From a bacterium (lineage in GTDB: Bacteria > B130-G9): a DNA stretch of 37,929 bases. Below are positions 19,063 to 28,429 of the stretch, piece by piece. The translations under genes and the position numbers were made by a program. The stretch spans positions 1-37,929 of the forward strand of contig JAGHCW010000188.1 in the NCBI GenBank assembly GCA_021160245.1, given 5' to 3'. Each line of letters opens with the position of its first letter. The stretch's first letter is position 1. The notes under the pieces were generated by a model. The model was not told the origin of the DNA, ran no database searches, and saw only the letters and a program-made list of their open reading frames with translations.

Positions 19063-19442
19063 TTGTTTGGGAAGGTATTGGAGAAAGTTGGTGTTCTTAT
19101 GAAGAGTTGGATTGATGAGCTATTCTCTCCGGAGAGGCTTCAGACGGATTGGGGGAAGGGGCAGGACAGCCCAGAAGCGCAAGATGACGCCTCGACTCCG
19201 AGTGCGAAAAGGAAGAGCGTGAGGCTTTGTTACAGAGGCTCAGGGCTTTGATTGATGAGCGGTTCGCGGACGGTGCGAGCGCCTGGATGATGATGAAGGA
19301 GCTTGATAGGCTTGTTGCCGCGAATTATTCGGAGGATGAGGAAAGCTCTGATGAGGATAAAGATGCTGTTGATGCTGACATTGATGAGATTCTGATCTGT
19401 ATGGAGGACCTGATCTGCGCTGTGAATCTTGCCGAGAGATAG
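19063..19442 (+). pseudogene. Small hypothetical acidic protein, apparently split by a frameshift
   Basis: ORF 19063..19251 (...DDASTP) and the second frame reading DSECEKEEREALLQRLRALIDERFADGASAWMMMKELDRL... to 19442 look like one protein with a frame change near 19190-19205. Confidence 0.45.
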
Positions 19443-19625
19443 TAATGGCCGCGGGAACGCCTGCCTGAGTTGCAAGCGCGAGTTAGATTTAGCATGACCA
19501 CTCCGGCGTACGCTTCGATGGCTAAGAATCTTCTTGCACAACGCCGCCGGAAGGGTAGAACATCTACAACGGTCTTGATGTGTGAGGCTGGATTCTAGCG
19601 ATAGTACTTATGATAGATATGTCAT

Positions 19626-20237
19626 TTGATGCAAAGGTTGATTGGAGGATTGCAGATGACTGCTGATAAGAAAGCCAAAGCCGTAGAAGAGAGTCCTGAG
19701 AAGGTGCAACCAGAGCATGAGGATGCTGGGGCAAGCGATAGCCTCGACAGCGTTAGGAATATACTCTTTGGGGCACAGCAGAGGGACGCAGAGCGGCGAT
19801 TTGCTCGCCTTGAGAAGAAGGTTAAAAAAGATATTAGCGACCTCAAAGAGGAGATAGGCAAGCGCATGGGCTCGCTAGAGACGCATTTTAGGGGAGAGGT
19901 CGAGTCCCTTTCGTCACTCCTGAAAGCCGACCAGGAGCGCCTCGAAGAACACGCGAACGCATCAACACAGAGGCTCTCCGACATTGAGAAGACTGCCGCC
20001 AAGCACAGCGAATTGGTCAGCAATTCACTACGAGAGATACGGCAACAGATTCTCGATCAATCGAAGACGCTTAGGGACGAGATATTTGAGAAGTGCGAAA
20101 AGATCTCCGCCACACTTGATCGTGAGGCGAAGGACCTTCAGGACGCCAAAGTCGATAGGTCAATGCTCGGAACACTTCTCGCGGAGATGGGAATGAGGCT
20201 TTGTGAAGATAACACGGACGAGCAGAACGAGTCATAA
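19626..20237 (+). CDS. Coiled-coil protein of unknown function; start may be 19656 (MTADKKAKAVEES)
   Basis: Heptad-rich sequence EKKVKKDISDLKEEIGKRMGSLETHFRGEVESLSSLL; co-directional with the OmpA-domain gene. Confidence 0.72.
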   Translation: MMQRLIGGLQMTADKKAKAVEESPEKVQPEHEDAGASDSLDSVRNILFGAQQRDAERRFARLEKKVKKDISDLKEEIGKRMGSLETHFRGEVESLSSLLKADQERLEEHANASTQRLSDIEKTAAKHSELVSNSLREIRQQILDQSKTLRDEIFEKCEKISATLDREAKDLQDAKVDRSMLGTLLAEMGMRLCEDNTDEQNES

Positions 20238-20253
20238 TCGGAAAATCCCATAG

Positions 20254-22020
20254 ATGAGTGATTCCCAGGCTGAGGCTCGCCAGCAGGGCCCAGTTGAAAG
20301 CGAAGTTTCTTCCGATAAGCGCAAGCTTGAGAAGCTGCAAGATGTGATAATTGGCGCCCATAGAGCGGAGCTCGAGCGGCTGAAGAGGCTGCTAAACGAC
20401 CCCAAACTTCACGCCGAGCAGATTGGTAGAGACCTCCCAGAGGCGGTTATTCTTAGAACGAGCCGAGATGATATGCTCGCAAAGGCGCTGATGCCGACAA
20501 TGGAGGAGGCGCTAAAGGCCTCGGTCAAACGGCAGCCCAAGATTCTAGTTGACACGATTTTTCCGCTAATGGGCCCGGCCATTCGCAAGTCAATCGCCAG
20601 CACATTTCGGGAGATGATGCAATCGCTCAACAAGACACTTGCCCACAGTTTTTCACTGCGCGGGCTGAAGTGGAGGCTGGAGGCGCTTCGGACAGGAAAG
20701 CAATTCGCTGAGATTGTTCTTCTGCATACACTCGAGTATCGCGTTGAGCAGGTGTTCTTGATTCATAAGGACACCGGTCTCCTGCTGCTGCATGTGGCGG
20801 AGGGATCGGCCGCCATCAAGGACAGCGACCTGGTGTCCGGGATGCTGACCGCCATTCGGGACTTCGTGCGGGACTCGTTTGAGGCGAAAGAGGACGACAC
20901 GCTGGAGACTTTGCAGGTTGGTGGGCTGAACGTCTGGATACAGGAGAGTCCGGACATGGTCATGGCGGCAGTCATAAGAGGCGAGGCGCCTCAGCGATTG
21001 CGGACTTCACTGCGCGACACTATCGAGAGCATTCACCTCGAGCTTTCGAGCGAGCTTGCTTCTTGGAATGGCGATACAGCACCGTTTGAGAGGGCCCGGC
21101 CTTATCTTGAGGACTGTCTTGTTGAAGTCTTGGCGGACAGCAAGAAGGGACGGGTATCTCTGATTCCCTTCATCTTGATAGCCGCCATAGTGCTTGGCGC
21201 ATTGGGAACTTGGGTGGGTCTTAACGTCAAAGAGAGCCGCCGCTGGGAGAAGTGTCAGCAGACCCTAAATGCCGAGCCAGGGATTCTCGTCACCTCAATC
21301 GACAAGCGAGCGGGGAAGCATTTCATCTCCGGACTGCGTGACCCTCTGTCGAAAGACCCGATGGCGATTTTGAAGCAGCTCGGTATCTCCGCGGATGAGG
21401 TCGAGATCGAATGGCGACATTATCAGGCGCTCTCGCCGCAGTTTATCCTGAGGCGAGCCAGAGGCCTTTTGAGGCCGCCGGGCAAAGTATCTCTGAGTCT
21501 GGAGAGCGGAACTCTGTACGCCTCAGGTTCCGCGCCTCATAGATGGATCATGCGCGCTCGGAATACTGCGCGGATGATCGCGGGCGTCGATGACTACCAG
21601 GATGGGAAGCTCAAAGACTTAGACCTTATGAAATTGAAGACGGCCAAGCGTCGGGTTGAAAGTACAGTGATCCTGTTCTTGATCGGCACGACTGATTATG
21701 TCCCGGAGCAGTCGGGAACACATGATGCTCTGTATCATAATCTCGCAGAGCTTTACGAGATGGCCCGACTATTCGAGAGGAAAGTCTTTATCCGCATCAT
21801 TGGGCGCACGGACAAGAGCGGACCGGAAAGCTTGAATGCCGAATTGAGTCAGCAGCGCGCAGATCGGGTTCTGTCCGAGCTAGTTCACCGGGGATTTGGC
21901 ACGGCCGGAGAGCTACAAGCGATAGGGGTGGGTTTCTCGCGTCCCCTTCGTGAGGAGACTACTGAGGCCGACAGGCAGTTCAACAGAAGTGTTTCATTCG
22001 AGGTAATCCTGAAAGACTAG
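20254..22020 (+). CDS. OmpA-family C-terminal domain protein with single TM helix and N-terminal cytoplasmic-like sensory region
   Basis: GRVSLIPFILIAAIVLGALGTWVGL TM segment; C-terminal IRIIGRTDKSGPESLNAELSQQRADRVLSELVHRGFG...NRSVSFEV matches OmpA/MotB peptidoglycan-binding domain. Confidence 0.85.
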   Translation: MSDSQAEARQQGPVESEVSSDKRKLEKLQDVIIGAHRAELERLKRLLNDPKLHAEQIGRDLPEAVILRTSRDDMLAKALMPTMEEALKASVKRQPKILVDTIFPLMGPAIRKSIASTFREMMQSLNKTLAHSFSLRGLKWRLEALRTGKQFAEIVLLHTLEYRVEQVFLIHKDTGLLLLHVAEGSAAIKDSDLVSGMLTAIRDFVRDSFEAKEDDTLETLQVGGLNVWIQESPDMVMAAVIRGEAPQRLRTSLRDTIESIHLELSSELASWNGDTAPFERARPYLEDCLVEVLADSKKGRVSLIPFILIAAIVLGALGTWVGLNVKESRRWEKCQQTLNAEPGILVTSIDKRAGKHFISGLRDPLSKDPMAILKQLGISADEVEIEWRHYQALSPQFILRRARGLLRPPGKVSLSLESGTLYASGSAPHRWIMRARNTARMIAGVDDYQDGKLKDLDLMKLKTAKRRVESTVILFLIGTTDYVPEQSGTHDALYHNLAELYEMARLFERKVFIRIIGRTDKSGPESLNAELSQQRADRVLSELVHRGFGTAGELQAIGVGFSRPLREETTEADRQFNRSVSFEVILKD

Positions 22021-22043
22021 ACCACTGGAGTGGCTAACCCGAG

Positions 22044-22385
22044 ACGATCAAAAAGAAGGTGTGTTTGTTGGGAGCGTTCGCGGTGGGTAAGACGAGTCTA
22101 GCGCGTCGCTTTGTGGAGGGGATATTCTCAGAGGACTATATAACAACAGTCGGTGTGAAGATCGACAAGAAGCAAATCGAGGTCGATGGCGAGGCGATCA
22201 GCCTTATCCCCTTTGTCGTGATTTTCAGCAAATCAGACCTCAAGAACAACTGGGATGTTGAAGAGGCCGATATTGAGGGATTCGAGGCGATAGGTTGGCC
22301 TGTTATCAGATCAAGCGCTAAGACCGGACATGGGATTGAAGAGGCTTTCCGAGTCCTTACGACAAAGATGCTTGAGCATAAATGA
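22044..22385 (+). pseudogene. Small Ras/Rab-like GTPase with internal deletion and probably lost start codon
   Basis: Reads (ACG)IKKKVCLLGAFAVGKTSLARRFVEGIFSEDYITTVGVKIDKKQIEVDGEAISLI then directly PFVVIFSKSDLKNNW...IRSSAKTGHGIEEAF. G1 and the NKxD-like region are present; the DxxG (G3) segment is missing. Confidence 0.7.
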
Positions 22386-22965
22386 GCGACCTGCCTGTTC
22401 CGGTCATAAATTATATAAACTCTCTCCCAGCTGAAACCCAGAGCGATCGCTCGCCGGCCTATCTTCTCGTTGACAAGGACGGCCGGCTGCTCCATTCAGG
22501 CGGCTCAGTGAAGGTGTACGGCATCGAGACTCTTCAAATGGGCCAGGCGATGATGAACTCGACTTTTCGCCGGCGATCGAGAACACCGCGATCACAGGCA
22601 ACTCGACTAGTCGTAGGGGCGGCGGGATTTACCTTTACTACGATGCGCCCACGTTGAGACACTGCATCATCACGAACAACAGCGCAAGATATGGGGCTAG
22701 TATCTACATCAGGTACTCCTCGCCAGAGATCACAGACTCAACAATCGCGGAGAACAGCGACTCCGTCTGTGGCGGCGGGATATGCGGTATATACCGCTAC
22801 CGGAGCTCGCCGATAATCTCTAACAACACAATAGCCCACAATTCTGCCAGCCGGCGAGGAGGGGGAATGTACTGTGGTTACGGGAGCTCTCCGACCGTTT
22901 TCGACTCGATTCTCTGGGGTGATTTACCACAGGATGTTTATTTGTACCGTGTAACACGGGAATAG
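22382..22965 (+). pseudogene. Chimeric remnant: 5' piece of a PAS-like protein joined out of frame to a right-handed beta-helix repeat fragment
   Basis: MSDLPVPVINYINSLPAETQSDRSPAYLLVDKDGRLLHSGG...QMGQ, then from about 22562 in another frame DFSPAIENTAITGNSTSRRGGGIYLYYDAPTLRHCIITNNSARYG...SILWGDLP (Pmp-like parallel beta-helix repeats). Confidence 0.65.
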
Positions 22966-23083
22966 TGGATATGGGCTACCATTACCCGATTTTGGAGCGC
23001 TGATAGTAACAGCAAACTAATCTGGTGGGTCGGGGGGCGCGCAGCGACTCGGGCTTCTGGTTCTTCATTGCCGGGAAGGGGCT

Positions 23084-23166
23084 CGGAGGGGGTAGGATTC
23101 GAACCCACGGACCTTTCGGTCTGCGGTTTTCAAGACCGCCGCCTTCGACCTCTCGGCCACCCCTCC
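23084..23166 (-). tRNA. tRNA-Ser (anticodon TGA)
   Basis: Minus strand GGAGGGGTGGCCGAGAGGTCGAAGGCGGCGGTCTTGAAAACCGCAGACCGAAAGGTCCGTGGGTTCGAATCCTACCCCCTCCG: 7-bp acceptor stem, long variable arm, GTTCGAATC T-loop, TGA anticodon. CCA not encoded. Confidence 0.95.
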
Positions 23167-23245
23167 AGAGTACATTTCGGTTTATAGTATAGCCCTTTCG
23201 CGGAGATATACAATGCGCACTCGGAAATGATCAAGAGATTTGTAG

Positions 23246-23274
23246 TTGCATTTTAATGAGGAAGGAGTTATATT
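23246..23274 (+). promoter_or_regulatory. Putative sigma70-like promoter upstream of the lipoprotein/xer genes
   Basis: TTGCAT - 17 nt - TATATT. Confidence 0.35.
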
Positions 23275-23369
23275 TATTGTAGAATAGTTGAAACAGAATG
23301 GCTAGCATCAACGGTTGTTCCTTTGTTAGGCAAGGCATGCGGCAGCTGCGCTCTGAAAGGAGGAGTGTG

Positions 23370-23819
23370 ATGTTAAGCGGTTTTAAGTTCCAGGCCTTAT
23401 TTGTGCTGCTGGCCTGTATCACCATGCTTGGGTGCTCGGGAGAGCCGTTTGTGACACCTGAAACCACGGTGGCAGAGTACGTCGAGGCATACAACGACGG
23501 TGACACAAAGTCGATGGCGGTATGCGGCAATGATGTTGATGTGCGCAAGATATTCGTCAAGTCCGAGGAGAATCTGCTGGGCGAGCGGATACTGATTCCG
23601 ATTAAGGACATCAAGTTCGAGGTCATTAGCGTGAATCAGAGGCCCCGCACGACTTTAGCAAACCAGTTCTTGACGGAGGATGCCTGGGTCGAGGCGGAAT
23701 TCACATCAGCTGACGACAGCGATTTCCGCAGAATAACGACCATCAGGCTTGTCAATAGGACGCATAGCTACTACATCGAGGCCCCTCATTGGCAGATTGT
23801 CCCCTTGAAGGGCGATTGA
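23370..23819 (+). CDS. Small predicted lipoprotein (NTF2/DUF4878-like fold suspected)
   Basis: Start trimmed to MLSGFKFQALFVLLACITMLGCSGEP (lipobox); ETTVAEYVEAYNDGDTKSM. Confidence 0.6.
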   Translation: MLSGFKFQALFVLLACITMLGCSGEPFVTPETTVAEYVEAYNDGDTKSMAVCGNDVDVRKIFVKSEENLLGERILIPIKDIKFEVISVNQRPRTTLANQFLTEDAWVEAEFTSADDSDFRRITTIRLVNRTHSYYIEAPHWQIVPLKGD

Positions 23820-23858
23820 TGTCCGGTCTCTCAGAAGTCCTTCGCCCGGCCTGAGATT

Positions 23859-24824
23859 TTGGCAGACACCGAAATAGGGGACGTGCTGCGCTTCGGGCAG
23901 TACCTTTCGGCGCACGCGTATTCGGTGCATACCGTCAGGAACTATTGCTCGGATATCGAGGTCTTCATTCGGTATCTGATTGGCAATGGGACCGTTCATC
24001 TGTGCAAAGTCGACCCCGGAGAGAGCCAGCTTGAACTGGACGCCTCCGAACTTTCCCGCTTGAGCCCCGCGACCATAGGGGCCTACGTCAGCTATCTGTT
24101 CCTCGAAGGCAATTCCAAGGCCAGCATAAAGCGGCGACTTGCCTCCGTAAAAGCCTTCTTCAGATTCAAGTGCCGGCAGGAAGATTTCCCCGATAATCCC
24201 GCCCTTTTAGTCTCTGCACCCAAGTCAACGAGCAAGCCTCCCGTATTCCTTAGCGTTAACGAGGCGTTCGCGCTAGTTGAGTCGGCCGGGACAAAGCAGA
24301 CATTTTTCTCGATTCGGGATAGGGCGATTCTTGAGATTCTGTATAGCACGGGCATAAGAGTCGCTGAGCTCTGCGCGCTCTCGCTTTTCGATCTTGATCC
24401 AGGCGCGGGTCAGATTCGCGTTTTCGGCAAGGGCGGCAAGGAGCGACTTGTGCCGATGGGCAATGCTGCAAGCAAGTCCCTAAAGAGCTATTTGAGTTTG
24501 CGGTCAAGGCCGTCTGTTCGATATAAGGGCCCCAAGGACCCGCGGGAGAAGGCCGTCTTTCTGAATAGAGCCGGAACCAGGCTTTCGGACAGATCGGTCA
24601 ATAAGATCGTGCATAGATATACCGCTATATCCGGAATGGTTAAGGAGATTGGCCCGCATAAGCTCCGCCACACGTGCGCGACGCACCTATATGATTCGGG
24701 GATGGGTATTCGGGATTTGCAGGAGTTACTCGGCCATGAGAGCATTAGCACGACGTCGATTTACACTCACGCGGGCATAGAGCGACTCAAGAAAGTCTAT
24801 AAGAAAGCACACCCGAGAGCTTGA
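23859..24824 (+). CDS. Tyrosine recombinase, XerC/XerD-like
   Basis: R...HxxR...H/W...Y set: LYSTGIRVAELCAL, GPHKLRHTCATHLYDSGMGIRDLQELLGHESISTTSIYTHAGIERLKKVYKKAHPRA. First codon TTG or nearby. Confidence 0.92.
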   Translation: MADTEIGDVLRFGQYLSAHAYSVHTVRNYCSDIEVFIRYLIGNGTVHLCKVDPGESQLELDASELSRLSPATIGAYVSYLFLEGNSKASIKRRLASVKAFFRFKCRQEDFPDNPALLVSAPKSTSKPPVFLSVNEAFALVESAGTKQTFFSIRDRAILEILYSTGIRVAELCALSLFDLDPGAGQIRVFGKGGKERLVPMGNAASKSLKSYLSLRSRPSVRYKGPKDPREKAVFLNRAGTRLSDRSVNKIVHRYTAISGMVKEIGPHKLRHTCATHLYDSGMGIRDLQELLGHESISTTSIYTHAGIERLKKVYKKAHPRA

Positions 24825-24873
24825 GGCGGCTTTGCTTCCGAGGATTTTATGAACCAGCGTCTTCTGGCGGCTA

Positions 24874-26262
24874 TCACTTCCGGGGCGATTTGGCGCCCGC
24901 TCTGCCCAAAACCCTCAGCCGCAGCTTGTTGAAAATGTAAGAAGGGGACCACCTGATGATTCTATGGACCTTGGCATAGAGCTCCACAATGTCTTGCCTA
25001 GTCATGCCCTCCAACTTGATCGTAGGCCCAAAGACATCGCTATAGGTCTCGTCGTTGAGCTCGCATAAAAACAAGTCGTGCTCCTTGCAGTAATCGAACA
25101 TCTCGGTTCCCGGATACGGCCTTGCGAGGTTTAGAACCACAGAATCAAGATGCAAACTCCTAGCGAACCTCGCAGTCGTCAATATCTCCTCCCTCGTCTC
25201 GGTCGGGTAGCCAACCATGAATGCCCCGCATGTATTCAGGCCGCTCCTCTTCGCCTGCTTCACGGCTTCGCGGGCCTTTGATAGCGTAAGGCCCTTCTTG
25301 CAGAGGTTGAGAAGGCGTTGCGTCCCAAACTCCAGACCGAACAGAACGAATCTGCACCCCGCCTTCTTCATCCACCTCAGCGCCTCGTCATCAACGGAAT
25401 GCGCCCGGACGTCGCACGACCAGCCGATGTCCGAGAGTCCGGCATCAATGTACTTTTGGCAAAACTCGATCAGCACTTTCTTGTTTGTGCTCATCAGATC
25501 GTCATAGCCGAAGAGAACGTCCATGTCGTATTTCTCTCGCATGAAGATGATCTCCTCGATAACGCTGTCTATTGAGCGCTGCCTCAGGCCGCCCCACATC
25601 CTGGCCGCGGCGCAGAACGTGCATTTCCAGTGGCAACCTCTCCCGAGCATGAACGGCATGATCTTGTCATTTTTGGTGGAGAGCCCCTGATATTCGTAAT
25701 AGTATTCGTGAAGCGGCAAGAGGTCGTATGCTGGATAGGGCAACGAGTCCAGGTCCTCAATCAACGGTCTGTTCTCATTGATGATGACATCATCGCCTCG
25801 TTTGAATGTGATGCCTTTCACATTACTCACGTCCTGACCTTTCCAAAGCCTCTCGATCAGCTCGTGCGCCGTTCGCTCACCCTCGCCTCGGACGCAGTAA
25901 TCGACGAAATCATTCTCTCTAATGACTTCCTCGTGGACTATTGTGGCGTGGCAGCCGCCGATGAGTGTTACGATGTCGGGGAACTTCTCCTTGACTACCC
26001 TAAGGTGCTTGAGCGCGCTCTGGTGCATCTGGGCAATGGATGTCACGCCAAAAAAGTCGGGCTTGGTCTGCGAGGCGTATTCAAGAACCTGCTCGTGCGT
26101 TATGCCCTGAATTGTCGCGTCCAAGATGTCAACCTCGATATCGCGCTCCCTGAGATAGGCGGCCAGGCAGGCAACTCCAAGTAGGGGCAACGACTGATAC
26201 TTCGGTCGACTAGTGTGAGGACTTATCAGAAGAACCTTGGGGTTTCTTGACACAGTATTCAT
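24874..26262 (-). CDS. B12-binding domain radical SAM protein (BchE/HpnJ-type)
   Basis: N-term PKVLLISPHTSRPKYQSLPLLGVACLAAYLRERDIEVDILD (B12-binding); GRGCHWKCTFCAA (CxxxCxxC). Start trimmed to MNTVSRNPKVLL. Confidence 0.9.
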   Translation of the reverse strand: MNTVSRNPKVLLISPHTSRPKYQSLPLLGVACLAAYLRERDIEVDILDATIQGITHEQVLEYASQTKPDFFGVTSIAQMHQSALKHLRVVKEKFPDIVTLIGGCHATIVHEEVIRENDFVDYCVRGEGERTAHELIERLWKGQDVSNVKGITFKRGDDVIINENRPLIEDLDSLPYPAYDLLPLHEYYYEYQGLSTKNDKIMPFMLGRGCHWKCTFCAAARMWGGLRQRSIDSVIEEIIFMREKYDMDVLFGYDDLMSTNKKVLIEFCQKYIDAGLSDIGWSCDVRAHSVDDEALRWMKKAGCRFVLFGLEFGTQRLLNLCKKGLTLSKAREAVKQAKRSGLNTCGAFMVGYPTETREEILTTARFARSLHLDSVVLNLARPYPGTEMFDYCKEHDLFLCELNDETYSDVFGPTIKLEGMTRQDIVELYAKVHRIIRWSPSYIFNKLRLRVLGRAGAKSPRK

Positions 26263-26463
26263 CCATAAGAGACTCCAAACCGAGATTGATCGATCGTGCC
26301 ATCTTGCCATTTCCGAGCGCTATGTCAACAGAACCGCATGAGACTTTGACCTCCAATAGTACTCTGTGGTATATTCCGGACGGGAGGCGCCCTCTCATTG
26401 AGTTCGTGTGTACCGGTGATTGCTGAGGCGCGGCCGGATATGGATTTCAGGAAGGATAATTGT

Positions 26464-27681
26464 ATGACCTATGACGTTCAAGAGCTGCGCCGGGAGTTTC
26501 CGGCCATCAATCAGACCCTTGAGGGCAAGCCACTTATCTATCTCGATAGCGCATGCACGACCGTGATATGCCAGGCTGCGATAGATGCCCAGCTTCGCTA
26601 CTACACGCAATTCCCCGGCTGCGTCGGCCGCGCCGATCACAGGTTCGGCAGTCTTGCTACCGAAGGCTGGAACGAGGCCAGAGTGAAGATAGCGGATTTC
26701 TTAAGCGCCGAGTCTCCCTCCTACGTCGTCATCACGAAGAACACGACGGAGGGCGTGAATCTTGTGGCCAATTCCTTCCCATTTGACGACGGCGACTGCG
26801 TCCTGCTTAGCGATTTCGAGCACAATTCGAATACACTTCCGTGGCTTGCACTCAAGGCCCGGGGGAAGATTGTGCTTTCCTTCGTCAAGACACATGAGGA
26901 TTCGAGCTTCGACCTTGAGGCGTTCTCAAAACTCCTTGAGACCAAGAAGCCCAGGTTGGTGAGCCTGCTGCATAAGTCGAACCTCACTGGCGTGGAGTTC
27001 CCGATCAAAAAGATCATAGAGATGGCACACGAGCACGGCGCGTTGGTCATGCTTGATGCAGCGCAGAGCCCCCTGACCTCCAAGCTAGACGTCCAGGAGT
27101 TGGACTGCGATTTTCTGGCCTTCTCATCGCACAAGGCGATCGGTCCCTCCGGCGTGGGCGTCCTTTATGGCAAGCCGGAACTGCTTGAGAAACTGAGCAA
27201 CTTCCTGGTCGGTGGCGGCACAGCGCGTTGGATATCCAAGACAAAGGGACCGATATTCACCGACCTGCCTACCAGGCTTGAGGCCGGCCTTCAGAACTGC
27301 CCCGGTGTCATGGGTCTTGCGGCGGCGCTCAATTTCTTGGAATCCATAGGTCAGGATAATATCAGCGCCCACATCATCTCGCTCAATGAGTATTGCAGTT
27401 CGAGGCTTGTTGAAGTTCCCGGACTCTCAATCCTAGGTCCACAGGAGCCCAGCAAACGAGGGGTCATACTATCCTTCAGAATCGACGGAGTGGACTCGAG
27501 GACATTTGCAAAAAGGCTAAATGACGAGGCCAACGTCATGGTTCGCGCTGGCAAAAACTGCGTCCATTATTGGTTCAGCACGCGAGGCGGTGACGATGTC
27601 ATTCGCGCCTCGTTTGGTCCATACAATACCATTGAGGAATGCGAGGTATTTTGTCAGGCGGTCGAGGCGATGGCGGGCTAG
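26464..27681 (+). CDS. PLP-dependent aminotransferase class V / SufS-like cysteine desulfurase
   Basis: REFPAINQTLEGKPLIYLDSACTT, VITKNTTEGVNLVA, FLAFSSHKAIGPSGVGVLYG (Lys), RAGKNCVHYWF (candidate catalytic Cys). Confidence 0.85.
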   Translation: MTYDVQELRREFPAINQTLEGKPLIYLDSACTTVICQAAIDAQLRYYTQFPGCVGRADHRFGSLATEGWNEARVKIADFLSAESPSYVVITKNTTEGVNLVANSFPFDDGDCVLLSDFEHNSNTLPWLALKARGKIVLSFVKTHEDSSFDLEAFSKLLETKKPRLVSLLHKSNLTGVEFPIKKIIEMAHEHGALVMLDAAQSPLTSKLDVQELDCDFLAFSSHKAIGPSGVGVLYGKPELLEKLSNFLVGGGTARWISKTKGPIFTDLPTRLEAGLQNCPGVMGLAAALNFLESIGQDNISAHIISLNEYCSSRLVEVPGLSILGPQEPSKRGVILSFRIDGVDSRTFAKRLNDEANVMVRAGKNCVHYWFSTRGGDDVIRASFGPYNTIEECEVFCQAVEAMAG

Positions 27682-27753
27682 AATTGTGCGATTGCATCCC
27701 CTAAGGACGACTTGTGCGTTGCGGGAATGCCATAGCCCATTCGGAATGCACCG

Positions 27754-28296
27754 TTGAGGGGGCAAAGTAGCGGCAGAGCGAGAAGGGATATGTCTTCCGG
27801 TGGCTCGAGAATAAGGCCCACGAGCAGCCTTTTAAGAAAGGTCATTTTCGATACGATCAGGCCGGATATTGGCGAGGCGTCATTCCTCGACCTTTTCGCA
27901 GGGACTGGCTCCGTCGGGCTTGAATCGCTGGCCGAGGGCGCGGCGCATTGCGTCTTGGTGGAGAGGGACCGCCCCACATTCAAATCGCTTCAAAAAAGCA
28001 TTGAAGCCGCTGGAGTAAAAGACAGCTCGCTCGCGCTCTGCCTGGACGCGGTTCTCTACATCAAGCGGAGCTACTCACCGAGTGAGTTCGACATTGTCTT
28101 TGCCGACCCGCCTTATGACCGGGGCTATTTTGCGATTTTGATCAGGCTGCTTTTCTCTGCTGAGATGCTACCCAACCGATTGCTGATTGCTCAAGTATCA
28201 AAGCGGGAGCGACAGGCAGCCAGGCTCCCCCAAGACTTGAACTATCGGGAGAAGATAGTCGGCGATACGGTGCTGCTTTTTGCCCGCCGGGCTTAG
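27754..28296 (+). CDS. rsmD: 16S rRNA (guanine966-N2)-methyltransferase RsmD
   Basis: SRIRPTSSLLRKVIFDTI, FLDLFAGTGSVGLESLAEGA, IVFADPPYDRGY. TTG start assumed. Confidence 0.85.
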   Translation: MRGQSSGRARRDMSSGGSRIRPTSSLLRKVIFDTIRPDIGEASFLDLFAGTGSVGLESLAEGAAHCVLVERDRPTFKSLQKSIEAAGVKDSSLALCLDAVLYIKRSYSPSEFDIVFADPPYDRGYFAILIRLLFSAEMLPNRLLIAQVSKRERQAARLPQDLNYREKIVGDTVLLFARRA

Positions 28297-28429
28297 CTGC
28301 CGCCATTTGATCGAGAATGAAGAACAAGGAGATCGTCATTCGTCGGGCCTCGACGGCGCAGGGGCCGTACGTTCATCCCCACCGAAGATGCGGTCAAATG
28401 ACAATTGCCGAGGATACACGCAGTCGCTG

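Noticed and set aside
23084-24824. tRNA-Ser next to a tyrosine recombinase as an integrative element boundary
   Set aside because: The recombinase ends in the YTHAGIERLKKVYKKAHPRA pattern typical of housekeeping XerC/D; no phage or ICE genes and no visible tRNA 3' duplication.
25630-26184. 184-aa plus-strand ORF
   Set aside because: Antisense to the B12-binding radical SAM gene; no family resemblance.
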